This document shows, piece after piece, positions 1 to 8,600 of a DNA stretch of 64,000 nt. The stretch spans positions 62,001 through 126,000 of the forward strand of contig NZ_JBHZGK010000008.1 of NCBI RefSeq assembly GCF_051900425.1, read 5' to 3'. Source of the DNA: Frateuria_A sp051900425 (GTDB taxonomy: Bacteria > Pseudomonadota > Gammaproteobacteria > Xanthomonadales > Rhodanobacteraceae). Both the position numbers and the translations under genes were made by a program. The notes below the pieces were generated by a model. The model was not told where the DNA came from and searched no databases. It saw only the letters and a program-made list of their open reading frames with translations. Position 1 is the first letter of the stretch; each line of letters begins with the position of its first letter.

Positions 1-69
1 CTGGGCAACCGCTACATCAACGGTGAAACCATCCGCCTCGACGGCGCAGTGCGGCTGCAGCCCAAATAG
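1..69 (+). CDS. C-terminal fragment of a short-chain dehydrogenase/reductase
   Basis: The window opens inside a gene; only the last 22 codons and a TAG stop are present. The peptide contains NRYINGETIRLDGAVRLQP, which has the form of the C-terminal end of classical SDR oxidoreductases (a G-E-T-[IV]-x-[VL]-D-G-[GA]-x-R tail after the last helix). Nothing can be said about substrate. It is followed by 89 bases without a gene before efpL, so it is probably a separate transcription unit. Confidence 0.6.
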   Translation: MGNRYINGETIRLDGAVRLQPK

Positions 70-124
70 CCGTAAATGGTCAATCGGAAATCGCCAAACG
101 CTTCCTCCGACCCCTTTGCTCTTA

Positions 125-157
125 CGATTCCCTATTCACCATTCCCGATTCCCGCCC
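125..157 (+). repeat. Degenerate ATTCCC/GATTCCC short repeats
   Basis: Four loosely spaced copies of ATTCCC or ATTCAC, two of them as GATTCCC, lie directly before the efpL start codon. Strings of this kind are common between genes in Xanthomonadaceae and relatives. They leave no purine-rich Shine-Dalgarno sequence in front of efpL. Confidence 0.5.
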
Positions 158-158
158 A

Positions 159-722
159 ATGAAAGCTTCCGACGTCAAGAAAGGCAACGTGGTCGAGCAC
201 GACGGCACCGTCTACCAGGTGCGCGACATCGAGCGCAGCTCGCCCACCGCGCGCGGTGGCAACGTGACCTTCCGCTTCACCATGTATTCGATCCCCGGCG
301 GGCGCAAGTTCGACCTGAGCCTGCGCGCGGACGACGACCTGAAGGAAATGGACCTGGTCCGCCGTGCGGCCAACTTCTCCTATATGGATGGCGAGGCGTT
401 CGTGTTCATGGATGCCGAGGACTACACCCAGTACCTGCTCGGCCCCGAACTGGTCGGCGACAACGCCGGCTATATCGTGGAGGACACCGAGGGCTACTAC
501 GTGCAGCTGATCGACGACGCGCCGGTCGGCCTGCAGGTGCCGACCAGCGTGGTGCTGACGGTGGTCGACACCGCACCCGAGCTCAAGGGCGCCAGTGCGA
601 CCAAGCGCACCAAGCCCGCACGGCTCAATACCGGCGTCGAGATCCAGGTGCCCGAGTACATCACCAACGAGGAAAAGGTCTGGGTGAATACCCTGACCGG
701 CGAGTTCGCCGGGCGCGCCTGA
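159..722 (+). CDS. efpL: Elongation factor P-like protein EfpL (YeiP)
   Basis: This is a 187-residue translation factor of the EF-P family, which acts in the ribosomal E site to relieve stalling at difficult peptide bonds. The N-terminal KOW-like barrel carries SPTARGG (residues 28-34), so the loop tip is Arg32 rather than the modifiable lysine of true EF-P; this is the EfpL/YeiP signature. The central and C-terminal OB domains are intact and include GASATKRTKPA and the terminal VPEYITNEEKVWVNT segment. Length matches the family. The ATG at 159 is chosen because it gives the full N-terminus; no clear ribosome-binding site precedes it. The gene stands alone and is followed by a strong hairpin. 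Confidence 0.93.
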   Translation: MKASDVKKGNVVEHDGTVYQVRDIERSSPTARGGNVTFRFTMYSIPGGRKFDLSLRADDDLKEMDLVRRAANFSYMDGEAFVFMDAEDYTQYLLGPELVGDNAGYIVEDTEGYYVQLIDDAPVGLQVPTSVVLTVVDTAPELKGASATKRTKPARLNTGVEIQVPEYITNEEKVWVNTLTGEFAGRA

Positions 723-734
723 GGGACGGCGATC

Positions 735-772
735 CCGGCGGGGGCGCCTCCTGATCGGAGCGCCCCTGCCGG
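735..772 (+). terminator. GC-rich hairpin after efpL
   Basis: An imperfect inverted repeat begins 12 bases after the efpL stop. CCGGCGGGGGCGCCTCC pairs with GGAGCGCCCCTGCCGG, with one G-T pair and one bulge, around a short TGATC loop. No T-run follows, so it may act as a 3'-end stabiliser or a weak terminator rather than a canonical intrinsic terminator. Confidence 0.5.
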
Positions 773-846
773 CGAAGCGACCTCCTATACGGCGGTTCAA
801 CTAGCCTCGTGCAGAATCGCCTGTCCCCACCCCAGCGATTCGGCCC

Positions 847-2943
847 ATGACCGCCAGCGTCTATTCGCTACGCGCCAACGTGCTGGAAAGCCTGACGCGG
901 ACCAAGCGTCCGGACGTCCCGCTGCGGGTGGTCGTGCGCAACACGCTGGCCGTCGTGCTGCCGCTGGCGATCGGCATGGCGACCGGGTACACCGCAGTCG
1001 GCCTGGGCATCGCCGCCGGTGCGCTCGACACGATGTTCTCCGACCAGCCCGGACCGTATCGCCAGCGCGTGCGGCAACTCCTGCTGGCCTCGCTTGCCGC
1101 GGGCCTGGCCGCCTTCGCCGGCTTCCTGATCGGCGGGCACCTGCCCTCGATGCTGCTGGCCACTGCGCTGGTCGGCTTCGGCGGCGGCATGCTGGTAGTG
1201 TTCGGCACCGACCTGGCCCGCGTGGGCATGACCAGCATGATCCTGCTGGTGGTCACCGCCGCCTATCCCACCACGCCCGCGCACGCGGCAGCGAGCGCCG
1301 CGCTGATCTTCGCCGGCGGCCTGCTGATGATGGTGTTCTCGGTTGCCGCGTGGCCACTGCAGCGCTACCGGCCCGAGCGGCAGGCGCTGGCCGTGGTCTA
1401 CCGCGGCCTGGCCGCGGTCGCCCGGCAGCGCGCGCAGGATGACGAGGACGAGCCTGCCCTCAGCGGCGCAATGACCACGCTGCAGCAGACGTTGCTGGGC
1501 CGCTTCCACGCCCGCGGCCGCGCAATGGAGGCCTTCGGCGTGATGCTGGAGCTGGCCGAGCGCATCCGCCTCGAACTGACCGCACTGGCTGACGGCTCGC
1601 CCGCCAACGCCGTCCCCCTGCGCTTTCGCGCTCGCGTGGCGCGGGTGCTCGACCATATCGCCGAGGCGCTGGAAGAAGGCGTCGCGCCGGACCAGGCCGA
1701 ACGGGCCATGAAGGCTCTGCGCACCATCGAGCGCCAGGCTGCCGACACCAATCCGCAGCGTGCCCTGCACGTCCACGCGCTCGCCGGCCAGCTCGCCGCC
1801 GCCGTACGCAACGCGAACTGGGCGGGCAGCCGCGGCGAACAGCGTGCCGAAGCCGCGGACCTGCGCCTGCCTGCCTCGCTGCGGCAAAGCTCGGCCCGCG
1901 CCATGCTGGTGGCGAACCTGACGCCCCGCTCGGTAGCGTTCCGCCACGCGGTGCGCTCGGCAGTGGCGTTGAGCCTGGCGCTGGCTCTCTCGCGCGCACT
2001 GGAACTCCCGCACGGCTACTGGCTGCCGATGACCGTCGCCATCGTGTTGCGCCCGGATTTCGCCGCCACCTTCAACTTCGGCCTGCTGCGCGTGGTCGGC
2101 ACCGTGCTCGGCCTGTTGCTGACCACCGGGCTGCTGCATGTGATTCCCGACGAAGCCTGGGCGCACCTGGTGCTGATGGGCGTGCTGTGCATGGCGTTCC
2201 GCTACCTGGCCACCGCGCACTACGGCATCGCGGTCGCGGCGCTGACCGGCACCGTCGTGGTCCTGCTTTCCTTCGAAGGCGTCGATCCCGGCGTGGCGGT
2301 GACCGACCGCGTGATCAACACGGCGCTGGCCAGCGGCATGGCGCTCCTTGCCTACGTGCTGTGGCCGACCTGGGAGCACGGCCGCGCGCGCGCGGCGCTG
2401 GCCGACATGCTCGACGCCTATGCCGACTACCTGCGCGCCCTGGGCCGCCCGCAACGGCGCGGGACCCACCGCGAGACGCGCACCGCGGCCCGTACCGCGC
2501 GCACCAACGCGCTGGCCTCGCTCGAACGCATGCGCGCCGAACCGGCCACGCCGGCGGCGCTCGTCGACCTGGCCCAGGCACTGTTCGCCAACGGCAATCG
2601 CCTGGCACGCACCGCGATGACGCTGGAGGCGCTGCTGCAGCACTGCGCGAGCCTGCCCGAGCAGGCCGAGGTGAGCGCCTTCGTCGACCACACGGCCACT
2701 GCGCTCCACGGCATCGCCGGCGCCCTGCGCGAACAGCGCCCGGTACTCGAGTTGCCCGACCTTCGCCTGCTCCAACGAAGCCTCGGCACCCTGCTGGCGA
2801 TGTCCGAGGACCAGGCCGGCGCCGACCAGGTCGCCCGCCTTACCGATCGCCTGGTCGACAACGTCAACACGCTGGCCCACGTGGTCGGCCGTTGCCCGCA
2901 GGAACCGGCTGCGCAGTCGGCCGGTCGGCACGTGCATCCCTGA
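847..2943 (+). CDS. FUSC-family inner-membrane protein (aromatic-acid exporter-like, YccS type)
   Basis: A 698-residue membrane protein with two hydrophobic blocks. The N-terminal block (about residues 25-175) holds several transmembrane helices, followed by a long soluble helical region. A second block (about residues 360-515) contains HGYWLPMTVAIVLRPDF, typical of the fusaric-acid-resistance/YccS fold, and a soluble C-terminal helical domain closes the protein. Family members are proposed to export aromatic acids or other small molecules; the substrate here is unknown. The ATG at 847 has only a weak upstream purine stretch. The gene is flanked by about 125 and 147 bases without genes and looks monocistronic. 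It is probably core genome adjoining the secretion locus. Confidence 0.85.
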   Translation: MTASVYSLRANVLESLTRTKRPDVPLRVVVRNTLAVVLPLAIGMATGYTAVGLGIAAGALDTMFSDQPGPYRQRVRQLLLASLAAGLAAFAGFLIGGHLPSMLLATALVGFGGGMLVVFGTDLARVGMTSMILLVVTAAYPTTPAHAAASAALIFAGGLLMMVFSVAAWPLQRYRPERQALAVVYRGLAAVARQRAQDDEDEPALSGAMTTLQQTLLGRFHARGRAMEAFGVMLELAERIRLELTALADGSPANAVPLRFRARVARVLDHIAEALEEGVAPDQAERAMKALRTIERQAADTNPQRALHVHALAGQLAAAVRNANWAGSRGEQRAEAADLRLPASLRQSSARAMLVANLTPRSVAFRHAVRSAVALSLALALSRALELPHGYWLPMTVAIVLRPDFAATFNFGLLRVVGTVLGLLLTTGLLHVIPDEAWAHLVLMGVLCMAFRYLATAHYGIAVAALTGTVVVLLSFEGVDPGVAVTDRVINTALASGMALLAYVLWPTWEHGRARAALADMLDAYADYLRALGRPQRRGTHRETRTAARTARTNALASLERMRAEPATPAALVDLAQALFANGNRLARTAMTLEALLQHCASLPEQAEVSAFVDHTATALHGIAGALREQRPVLELPDLRLLQRSLGTLLAMSEDQAGADQVARLTDRLVDNVNTLAHVVGRCPQEPAAQSAGRHVHP

Positions 2944-3090
2944 CCTGCGTCGGTTAAGCGCGGATTTTAAAGCGCCGGTATTGCGTAAATCGAAAGGCGA
3001 TTTATCCACGCAATTTTTTGATGCCGCACGGCGTCGGTACCGCATTATCCGTGTTGTATTATCCCGCGGCACACAGGGGATTTACTGACG
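2944..3090 (+). promoter_or_regulatory. Putative tssA promoter region
   Basis: This 147-base gap is clearly richer in A and T than its surroundings (TTTTAAAG, AATTTTTTGATG, GTTGTATTATCC). The best -10-like hexamer is TATTAT at 3057-3062, about 30 bases before the tssA ATG, but no convincing -35 lies at the right distance. An AGGGG stretch about ten bases before the ATG can serve as ribosome-binding site. The TGAACG and CGCACTA elements found before tssB and the TPS genes are absent here. Confidence 0.35.
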
Positions 3091-4122
3091 ATGATGCGTT
3101 ACGACCCGGCAGCCTTTCTCGCACCGCTGGATGGCGACTCGCCGACCGGCAGCGATCTCGAATACGACCCCGATTTCATGGCGCTCGAACGCGCGGCCGC
3201 CCCGCGCGCCGAGCGCGCCATGGGCGACAGCGTCAAGGCGGCCGAGGAGCCGGACTGGGACGAGGTCGATTCGCTCGCCACCGGACTGCTCCAGCGCTCG
3301 CGCGACCTGCGCGTGGCCACGCACCTGGCGACTGCCTGGATGCGTACCGGCGGGATGCCCGGATGGGCCGCCGGCCTGACGCTGATCCGCGGCCTGCTCG
3401 AAGACCACTGGGATGGCGTGCACCCGCAACTGGACGCCGAGGACGACGACGATCCGACCGCGCGCGTCAACGCCGTCTCGGCGATCGCCAACCCCACGGG
3501 GCTGCTCGCGTATTTCCGTAATACGCCGTTCGTGCAGTCGCCGCGGCTCGGCCGGTTTTCCCTGCGCGACCTGCGCATCGCCAATGGCTCGGTGAAAATC
3601 GATGCGGGCGACGCGGCGCTACCGAGCATGACGGAAATCGAAGCCTGCTGCCTCGATTGCCCCGAAGACGAACTCGCCGCCACGCTGGAAGCCGTGACAC
3701 GCATTCTCGACGAAGCCAAGGCGATCGACCGGATTTTCAACGACCGCATCGGCACCGCCGGTCCCGACCTCAAGCCCCTGCTGACCGACAGTTACGAATT
3801 GAAGAAATTCGTCGAGTCGCAGGCAGCCCGGCGCAACCCCGACATCGCCGGTGAAGGCGAAGCCGGCGCCGAGGGTGGCGAGCCGTCCGGCCCGGGTACG
3901 CGCGCCAGCGTGCCGGGACGCATCGAAACGCCGCAGGACGTCCTGCGCAGGATCGACGAGATCTGCGACTACTACGCGCGCTGCGAACCCTCCAGCCCGG
4001 TCCCGCTGCTGCTGCGGCGCGCCCAGCGCCTGGTCGGCAAGAACTTCCTCGACCTGCTCAAGGACCTGGCGCCCGGCGGCGTCAGCGAGATGGAAGTGAT
4101 CTCGGGCCCGAGCGAGGAATAA
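3091..4122 (+). CDS. tssA: T6SS protein TssA (ImpA N-terminal domain)
   Basis: TssA is the cap/coordinator protein that starts at the baseplate and guides sheath polymerisation. The 343-residue protein has the ImpA_N domain at about residues 8-120, with GSDLEYDPDF near the start and the DHWDGVHPQLDAEDDDDPTAR segment that is diagnostic for TssA. A variable linker and a C-terminal helical region follow (PSSPVPLLLRRAQRL, KDLAPGG), of the short TssA1-like type. This is the only T6SS core gene on the plus strand. It is separated from the rest of the locus by the TPS genes, so it has its own promoter. It ends in a 463-base repeat-containing gap facing a convergent gene. Confidence 0.93.
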   Translation: MMRYDPAAFLAPLDGDSPTGSDLEYDPDFMALERAAAPRAERAMGDSVKAAEEPDWDEVDSLATGLLQRSRDLRVATHLATAWMRTGGMPGWAAGLTLIRGLLEDHWDGVHPQLDAEDDDDPTARVNAVSAIANPTGLLAYFRNTPFVQSPRLGRFSLRDLRIANGSVKIDAGDAALPSMTEIEACCLDCPEDELAATLEAVTRILDEAKAIDRIFNDRIGTAGPDLKPLLTDSYELKKFVESQAARRNPDIAGEGEAGAEGGEPSGPGTRASVPGRIETPQDVLRRIDEICDYYARCEPSSPVPLLLRRAQRLVGKNFLDLLKDLAPGGVSEMEVISGPSEE

Positions 4123-4197
4123 CTGGCGTAGCGCCGCGCGGTGGCGTGGCGCCACCCCAGGCATCTGGCGTTTGCAGGCACTCCCGCGAGCCCGGCC

Positions 4198-4234
4198 CCT
4201 CACCCCAACCCTCTCCCCGGCGGGGAGAGGGAGC
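4198..4234 (+). repeat. CTCACCCC palindromic repeat, copy 1
   Basis: A 37-base unit beginning CCTCACCCCAACC and containing a perfect 10-bp inverted repeat: CCCTCTCCCC at 4209-4218 and GGGGAGAGGG at 4222-4231 around a GGC loop. A second copy lies 345 bases downstream in the same orientation. It resembles the widespread proteobacterial intergenic palindromes of the REP type and could form a transcript-end hairpin. Confidence 0.7.
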
Positions 4235-4542
4235 AGAGCACGGTGCTCGCGCACACCCCCGTAAATCCTCTTGCCTCAGTTCCCGAGCGCCCGCGGTAAA
4301 GCCGCGGCAGCGCCTCTAAGAGCGCGAGGCTCACCAAGCAAGGCGCCGAGGCACTAGGCTTTCTAGCCACACCGGGCCTAGCCAGGCCGTTTCTTTTGGT
4401 TGCTTTTCATTGGGGCAGCAAGAAAAGTGACCCGAGCGCCGGCAGGCGCTCGGAAGCCCGCGGCAGGCGAGCCTGTTCGCGGGGGCGCCATGCAAGAGCA
4501 GCAAACGAAATCCCCATGCGGGAAGCATTCCCGCAAGCCCCG

Positions 4543-4579
4543 CCTCACCCCAGCCCTCTCCCCGGTGGCGAGAGGGAGC
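4543..4579 (+). repeat. CTCACCCC palindromic repeat, copy 2
   Basis: This is the second copy of the 37-base unit, with three substitutions relative to copy 1 that weaken the inverted repeat (GGTGGCGAGAGGG instead of GGCGGGGAGAGGG). It lies just after the stop codon of the convergent minus-strand gene. Confidence 0.65.
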
Positions 4580-4585
4580 TGAAGG

Positions 4586-5680
4586 TCAGCGCACGCCCTT
4601 GCACATCGGCGCACCCGAACGCACGAACAGCTGACGCACCGCCGGATCCCAACTCAACGACAGGCCACCCGGAAGCCCCACGGTGGCATTGGCGTCCGCG
4701 CTCTGCTCGAACGGACCGGCCGTTGCGCTGGCGCCGTCGGCATAGGCGACCGTGGCGGAGATCCGGTAGGCGACCGGATCGGCGCAAGCCGACGTATCGA
4801 TAGCCTGCGCCACGGTCGCACCGTAACCACTCAGCGGCGGCAAAGTGCCCTTGCCCAGCGCCACCGTGCGCGAGGCGGCCCGGCCGCACACCGCGTCCAG
4901 CGCATAGCCCACGGTGAACCTCGGCGCCGGGACCAATTGCACCGCGACAGTCGCCTCCGGTTGCGCGCTGCAGCCGACCAGGAAGGCCTTGTGCTGCGGC
5001 CGCGCGTGCAGCACGTAACTGCCTGGCACGAGCGAGGCGGTCGCTGGCCACTCGAACTCGATGCGCGTGGGCAGCACCCCGGTGATACGCGGTTGCACGG
5101 ACAGCGGCGTGCCGCTGGCGTCAGTGGCGCTCAACTGCGGGTCCGGGCACTGCGGGTCGTGGAGTTCGCTGCCCACCAGCGCCAGCGTGACCGGCTTGTC
5201 CACCATGCGCAGCGCGAACACTGCGGCATGGTCCGCGGTTTCCACCCGGTCGATGGTCGCCTGCATCGGCTTGCCCTCGGCCGGCGCCTGCGCGAGTCGG
5301 CGAACCGAGAGCGCAAGCGCCTGCGCCATGGCGGCGAGCTCGCCCTCGCGACAGCCGCCGGCGTTGTCGGCAAAGTCCACGGCCAGTTGTGCGGCGGCGT
5401 GCGCGCGCAAGACCTGGCCGCGCGCGCGATCGTCCAGCGCGGTCAGCGGCTGTGCGAGCTGTTTGCCCAACGCGCCACGCAGGTTTTGCGCGAGCGCCTG
5501 CAGCTGCTCCGCCGTCGCCGCGGCCCCCGGCTGGCCGGCCAGGCGCTGCCGCGCGGCATCGAGCTGGTCGGCCACGCCCCCGGGCGTCAACCGCGGCGGA
5601 AGCTGCGCCCAGGCCGGCGCGGCCAGGGCGAAGAGCAGCCCGAGCCCGGCCGCCTGGCGCAGGCGGAGCGCCTTACTCAT
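4586..5680 (-). CDS. Secreted protein of unknown function, third gene of the TPS operon
   Basis: A 364-residue protein with a clear Sec signal peptide (LGLLFALAAPAWA, cleavage near residue 25) and no membrane segment in the mature part. The first 120 mature residues are helical and Gln/Ala-rich; the rest looks like beta-rich immunoglobulin-type domains with scattered cysteines (CPDPQ, GCSAQPE, DAVCGRA, SACADP, MCKG). I do not recognise the family. The start codon overlaps the stop of the giant exoprotein by eight bases (ATGAGTAA), which implies translational coupling and a shared role. Possible roles are a periplasmic chaperone for the exoprotein, a surface partner, or part of the adhesin itself. 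TPS systems usually have only two genes. Confidence 0.75.
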   Translation of the reverse strand: MSKALRLRQAAGLGLLFALAAPAWAQLPPRLTPGGVADQLDAARQRLAGQPGAAATAEQLQALAQNLRGALGKQLAQPLTALDDRARGQVLRAHAAAQLAVDFADNAGGCREGELAAMAQALALSVRRLAQAPAEGKPMQATIDRVETADHAAVFALRMVDKPVTLALVGSELHDPQCPDPQLSATDASGTPLSVQPRITGVLPTRIEFEWPATASLVPGSYVLHARPQHKAFLVGCSAQPEATVAVQLVPAPRFTVGYALDAVCGRAASRTVALGKGTLPPLSGYGATVAQAIDTSACADPVAYRISATVAYADGASATAGPFEQSADANATVGLPGGLSLSWDPAVRQLFVRSGAPMCKGVR

Positions 5681-8600
5681 CGCACTCCTCCACTTCCGGG
5701 TCGCAGGCCTGCTGGTCGGCAGGCAGCAGGATGCCGGAGGGCACGATGCCGTACGAGCGGTAGTCGGCCGAGATCACGCTCGGGTCGATATAGACGTCCG
5801 TATGGTTGTTCGCGTTCTGCGCGCGGCTGGTGAACAGCGAGGTCGGCACGTTGACGCTGTCGCCGCCGGTCAGCGGCAGCAGGTTGCCGCTGGCGTTCAC
5901 CGCGTAGAAATAGGCCGGCGGGATGCCGACCAGCGCGACGGCCTGCGGCCCGGTACCGGTGACGTAGATCGGCGCGTCGGACGTGCCGATGCGACCGGTC
6001 GAGGCGAACGTGCCCTCGCCGTCGTACAGCCAGGTCTTGCCGACCTGCAGCAAGTCGCCGCCGGTCACCCCGAGGTACAGCGACGAGGTGCCTGCATCGA
6101 CGGTGTAGGCGCTGCCGTCGACCGAGGCCAGCGTCAGCGTCTGCGCGTTGGTCAGGCTGAAGCTTGCCGTCGAGGAGAAGCCACCCAGCGTGCCGATGTA
6201 GTTGGCCAGCGGGCTGTTCGCCGTGCCGAGCTGGGTGTAACCGCCGGCCCGGCCGGAGAGGGTGTCCGCGACGATGCTGCCGCCCTGCCCCTCGGTGATC
6301 GCGCCGGAGGAGACCAGCGTGGTCGCCTTGCCGCTGACCTGGCCGTTGATCAGCAGGTCGCCGCGGGTGGTGGTCAGACTGACGCTCGCGCCGCCGTCGA
6401 GCGGGCCGGTCACGGTAAGCGACGGGCCGTTGCTCAACGCGAAGCCGGCGGCGGTGAACTGGCCCAGGGTATCGAGGCGGTTGGCGCCGGTGAGCGCGAC
6501 GGCGCCGGTCGCGTGGCCGGTCAGCATATGCGTGGTGATGCTGCCGGCGCTGCCTTCGCTGATGTTGCCGCTGACCGCCAGCGTGGTGGTGTCGCCGGTC
6601 AGCGAGCCGTTGATCGCCAGGCTGCCGCCGGTGGTCAGGGTGGTGCTGCCGCCGCCGTCGACCGTGCCGGTGACGGTGAGGGCCCGCTTGGTGGTGACCG
6701 TCAGTCCGCTGGCGCTGAAGCCGTCGAGCGCGCCGATCGCGTTGGCCTGGTCGAGCGTCGTGCTGCCCGCCGAATGGCCGCTCAGGCGGTCGGCGGTGAT
6801 GATGCCGTCGGCGGTCTGGCTGATCTTGCCGCCGGACACGAGAGTCACCGCACCGCCGTGGACGGCCTGCGCCAGGGCCAGATCGCCGGCCGAATCGAGC
6901 GCGATGGTGTCGCCGTTCAACGCCGTGTTGACCGACAGCTTGCCCGCGGTGGTAGCCAGCGCGATGCCGCCGCCGCTGGCGGTCAACGGCCCGTTCACCC
7001 CCAGTGCCTTGCCGTTGCTCAACGCGAAGTCATACGCGCTGAAGCTGCCCAGGGTATCGATGCGGTTGTCGCCGTCCAGCGCGACGTCACCGCCGGCCTG
7101 GCCGGTCAGCGTGCCCGCGGTGATGCGGCCCTGGCTGGACTGCTCGATGCCACCGGCGATGTCGAGCGAGGTGCTGGTGCCGGCCAGCGTGCCGTTGACG
7201 GTGAGGCCGCCGGCCTTGGTGGTCAGCGTCGTGCTGGCTCCGCCATCGACGGTGCCGGCGATGGTCAGCGCCTGGGCGTTGGTGAAGCTGAGCCCGGCCG
7301 CGTCGAGGTTGCCCAGGCTTGCCACCGCGTTGTTGCCCGTGAGGATGGCGCTGCCGGTGACGTGCCCGGCCAGCGCGTCGGCGACGATGCGGCCGCTGCC
7401 GCTTTCGCTCAGCGCGCCGGTCACGTTCAGGCGCGTGCTGGTGCCCTTGACCGTGCCGCTGATCGCCAGGTTGCCGGCAGTATCGAGCGTGGTGCTCGCG
7501 CCGCCATCGACCGTGCCGGAGACGCGCAGGTTTTGTGCATCGTGCAGGCTGAAGCCGGCCGCCTGGAAGTTGCCCAGCGTGCCGATGTGGTTGGCGCCAC
7601 CGAGCGTGGCGGTGCCGCTGGCCTTGCCGGTGAGCGCGTCGGCGACGATGTTCCCGCTGGCGCCCTCGGTGATGGTGCCGCCGGCCGAAAGGTAGGTGGC
7701 GTCGCCCTTGACGGTGCCGTCGATGCGCAGGTTGCCGCCCGCGGCGAGCGCGGTGCTGGCGCCACCGTCGACCGTGCCGGCGGCCGTCAGTGCGCGGGTG
7801 CTGGTGAGGCCGAAGCCGTCCGCGCTGAAGTTGCCCAGCGTCGAGATGGCGTTGGCCTGGTTGAGCGTGGTCGCCCCGGCGGACTGCCCGCTCAGCGTGC
7901 CGGCGGTGATCAGGCCGGTGGCGGTCTGGCTGATCGAGCCGGCGGACTTCAGGCTCAGCGTGGTGGCGTTGATCGCCTTGCCCAGCACCAGGTTGGCCGC
8001 CGAGTCCAGCGCGATGCTGCCGCCGCTGAGCGCCGAGTTCATGTTCAGCGCGCCGGCGGTGGTGGTCAGCGCGATGCTGCCCGTGCCCACGCCGAGGCTG
8101 CCGTTGACGGTAAGCGCCTGCGCGTTGGTCAGCGCGAAGCTGGCGGCGGCGAAGTTGCCCAGCGTGCCGACGTGGTTGCCGCGGGTCAGGGTGACGTTGC
8201 CGCCCGCCTGGCCGCTCAGCGTGCCGGTGACGAGATTGCCGCTGGCGCCCTCGCTGACCGCGCCATCCACGTCGAGCGAAACGGTGGCGGCATGGAGCGT
8301 GCCGTTGATCGCCAGGTCACCGCCGATCGTCAGCGCGGTGGCGCCGCTGGTCGTGACCGGGCCCGCCAGCACCAGGTCCTGTGCGTTGGTCAGCGACAGG
8401 TTGGCCGCGTCGAAACTGCCCAGGCTGACGAGATGGTTGGCGCCGGCGAGGCTGGCATCGGCCGTGGCGCTGCCGGTCAACGTACCGGCGGTGATCGAGC
8501 CGCCGGTCTGGGTGATGCCCGCGCTGGAGGTGAGCTCGACCTGGCCGGTGCCGGCGTTGATGCTGCCGGCGGTCTGGCTGATGCCGGCGCCCTGCAGCGC

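Larger units (their letters stand above)
4123..4585. other. Intergenic region with repeats between convergent genes
   Basis: No gene is supported here. The segment holds two copies of a 37-base palindromic repeat (listed separately), a small hairpin CCGCGG-TAAAG-CCGCGG near 4294, and a stretch around 4385-4440 (TTTCTTTTGGTTGC through CAGCAAGAAAAGTGACCCG) of a kind that recurs between genes in many Xanthomonadales genomes and often yields spurious short ORFs. It separates tssA from the convergent secreted-protein gene and probably contains the 3' ends of both transcripts. Confidence 0.6.

Noticed and set aside
5673..6200. A CdiA-type C-terminal toxin on the exoprotein, with the third gene as immunity.
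   Set aside because: The C-terminus is still beta-helical with a short Cys-containing tail; there is no VENN-like motif or toxin-like domain, and the third gene is long, exported and lies where no CdiI would be expected.
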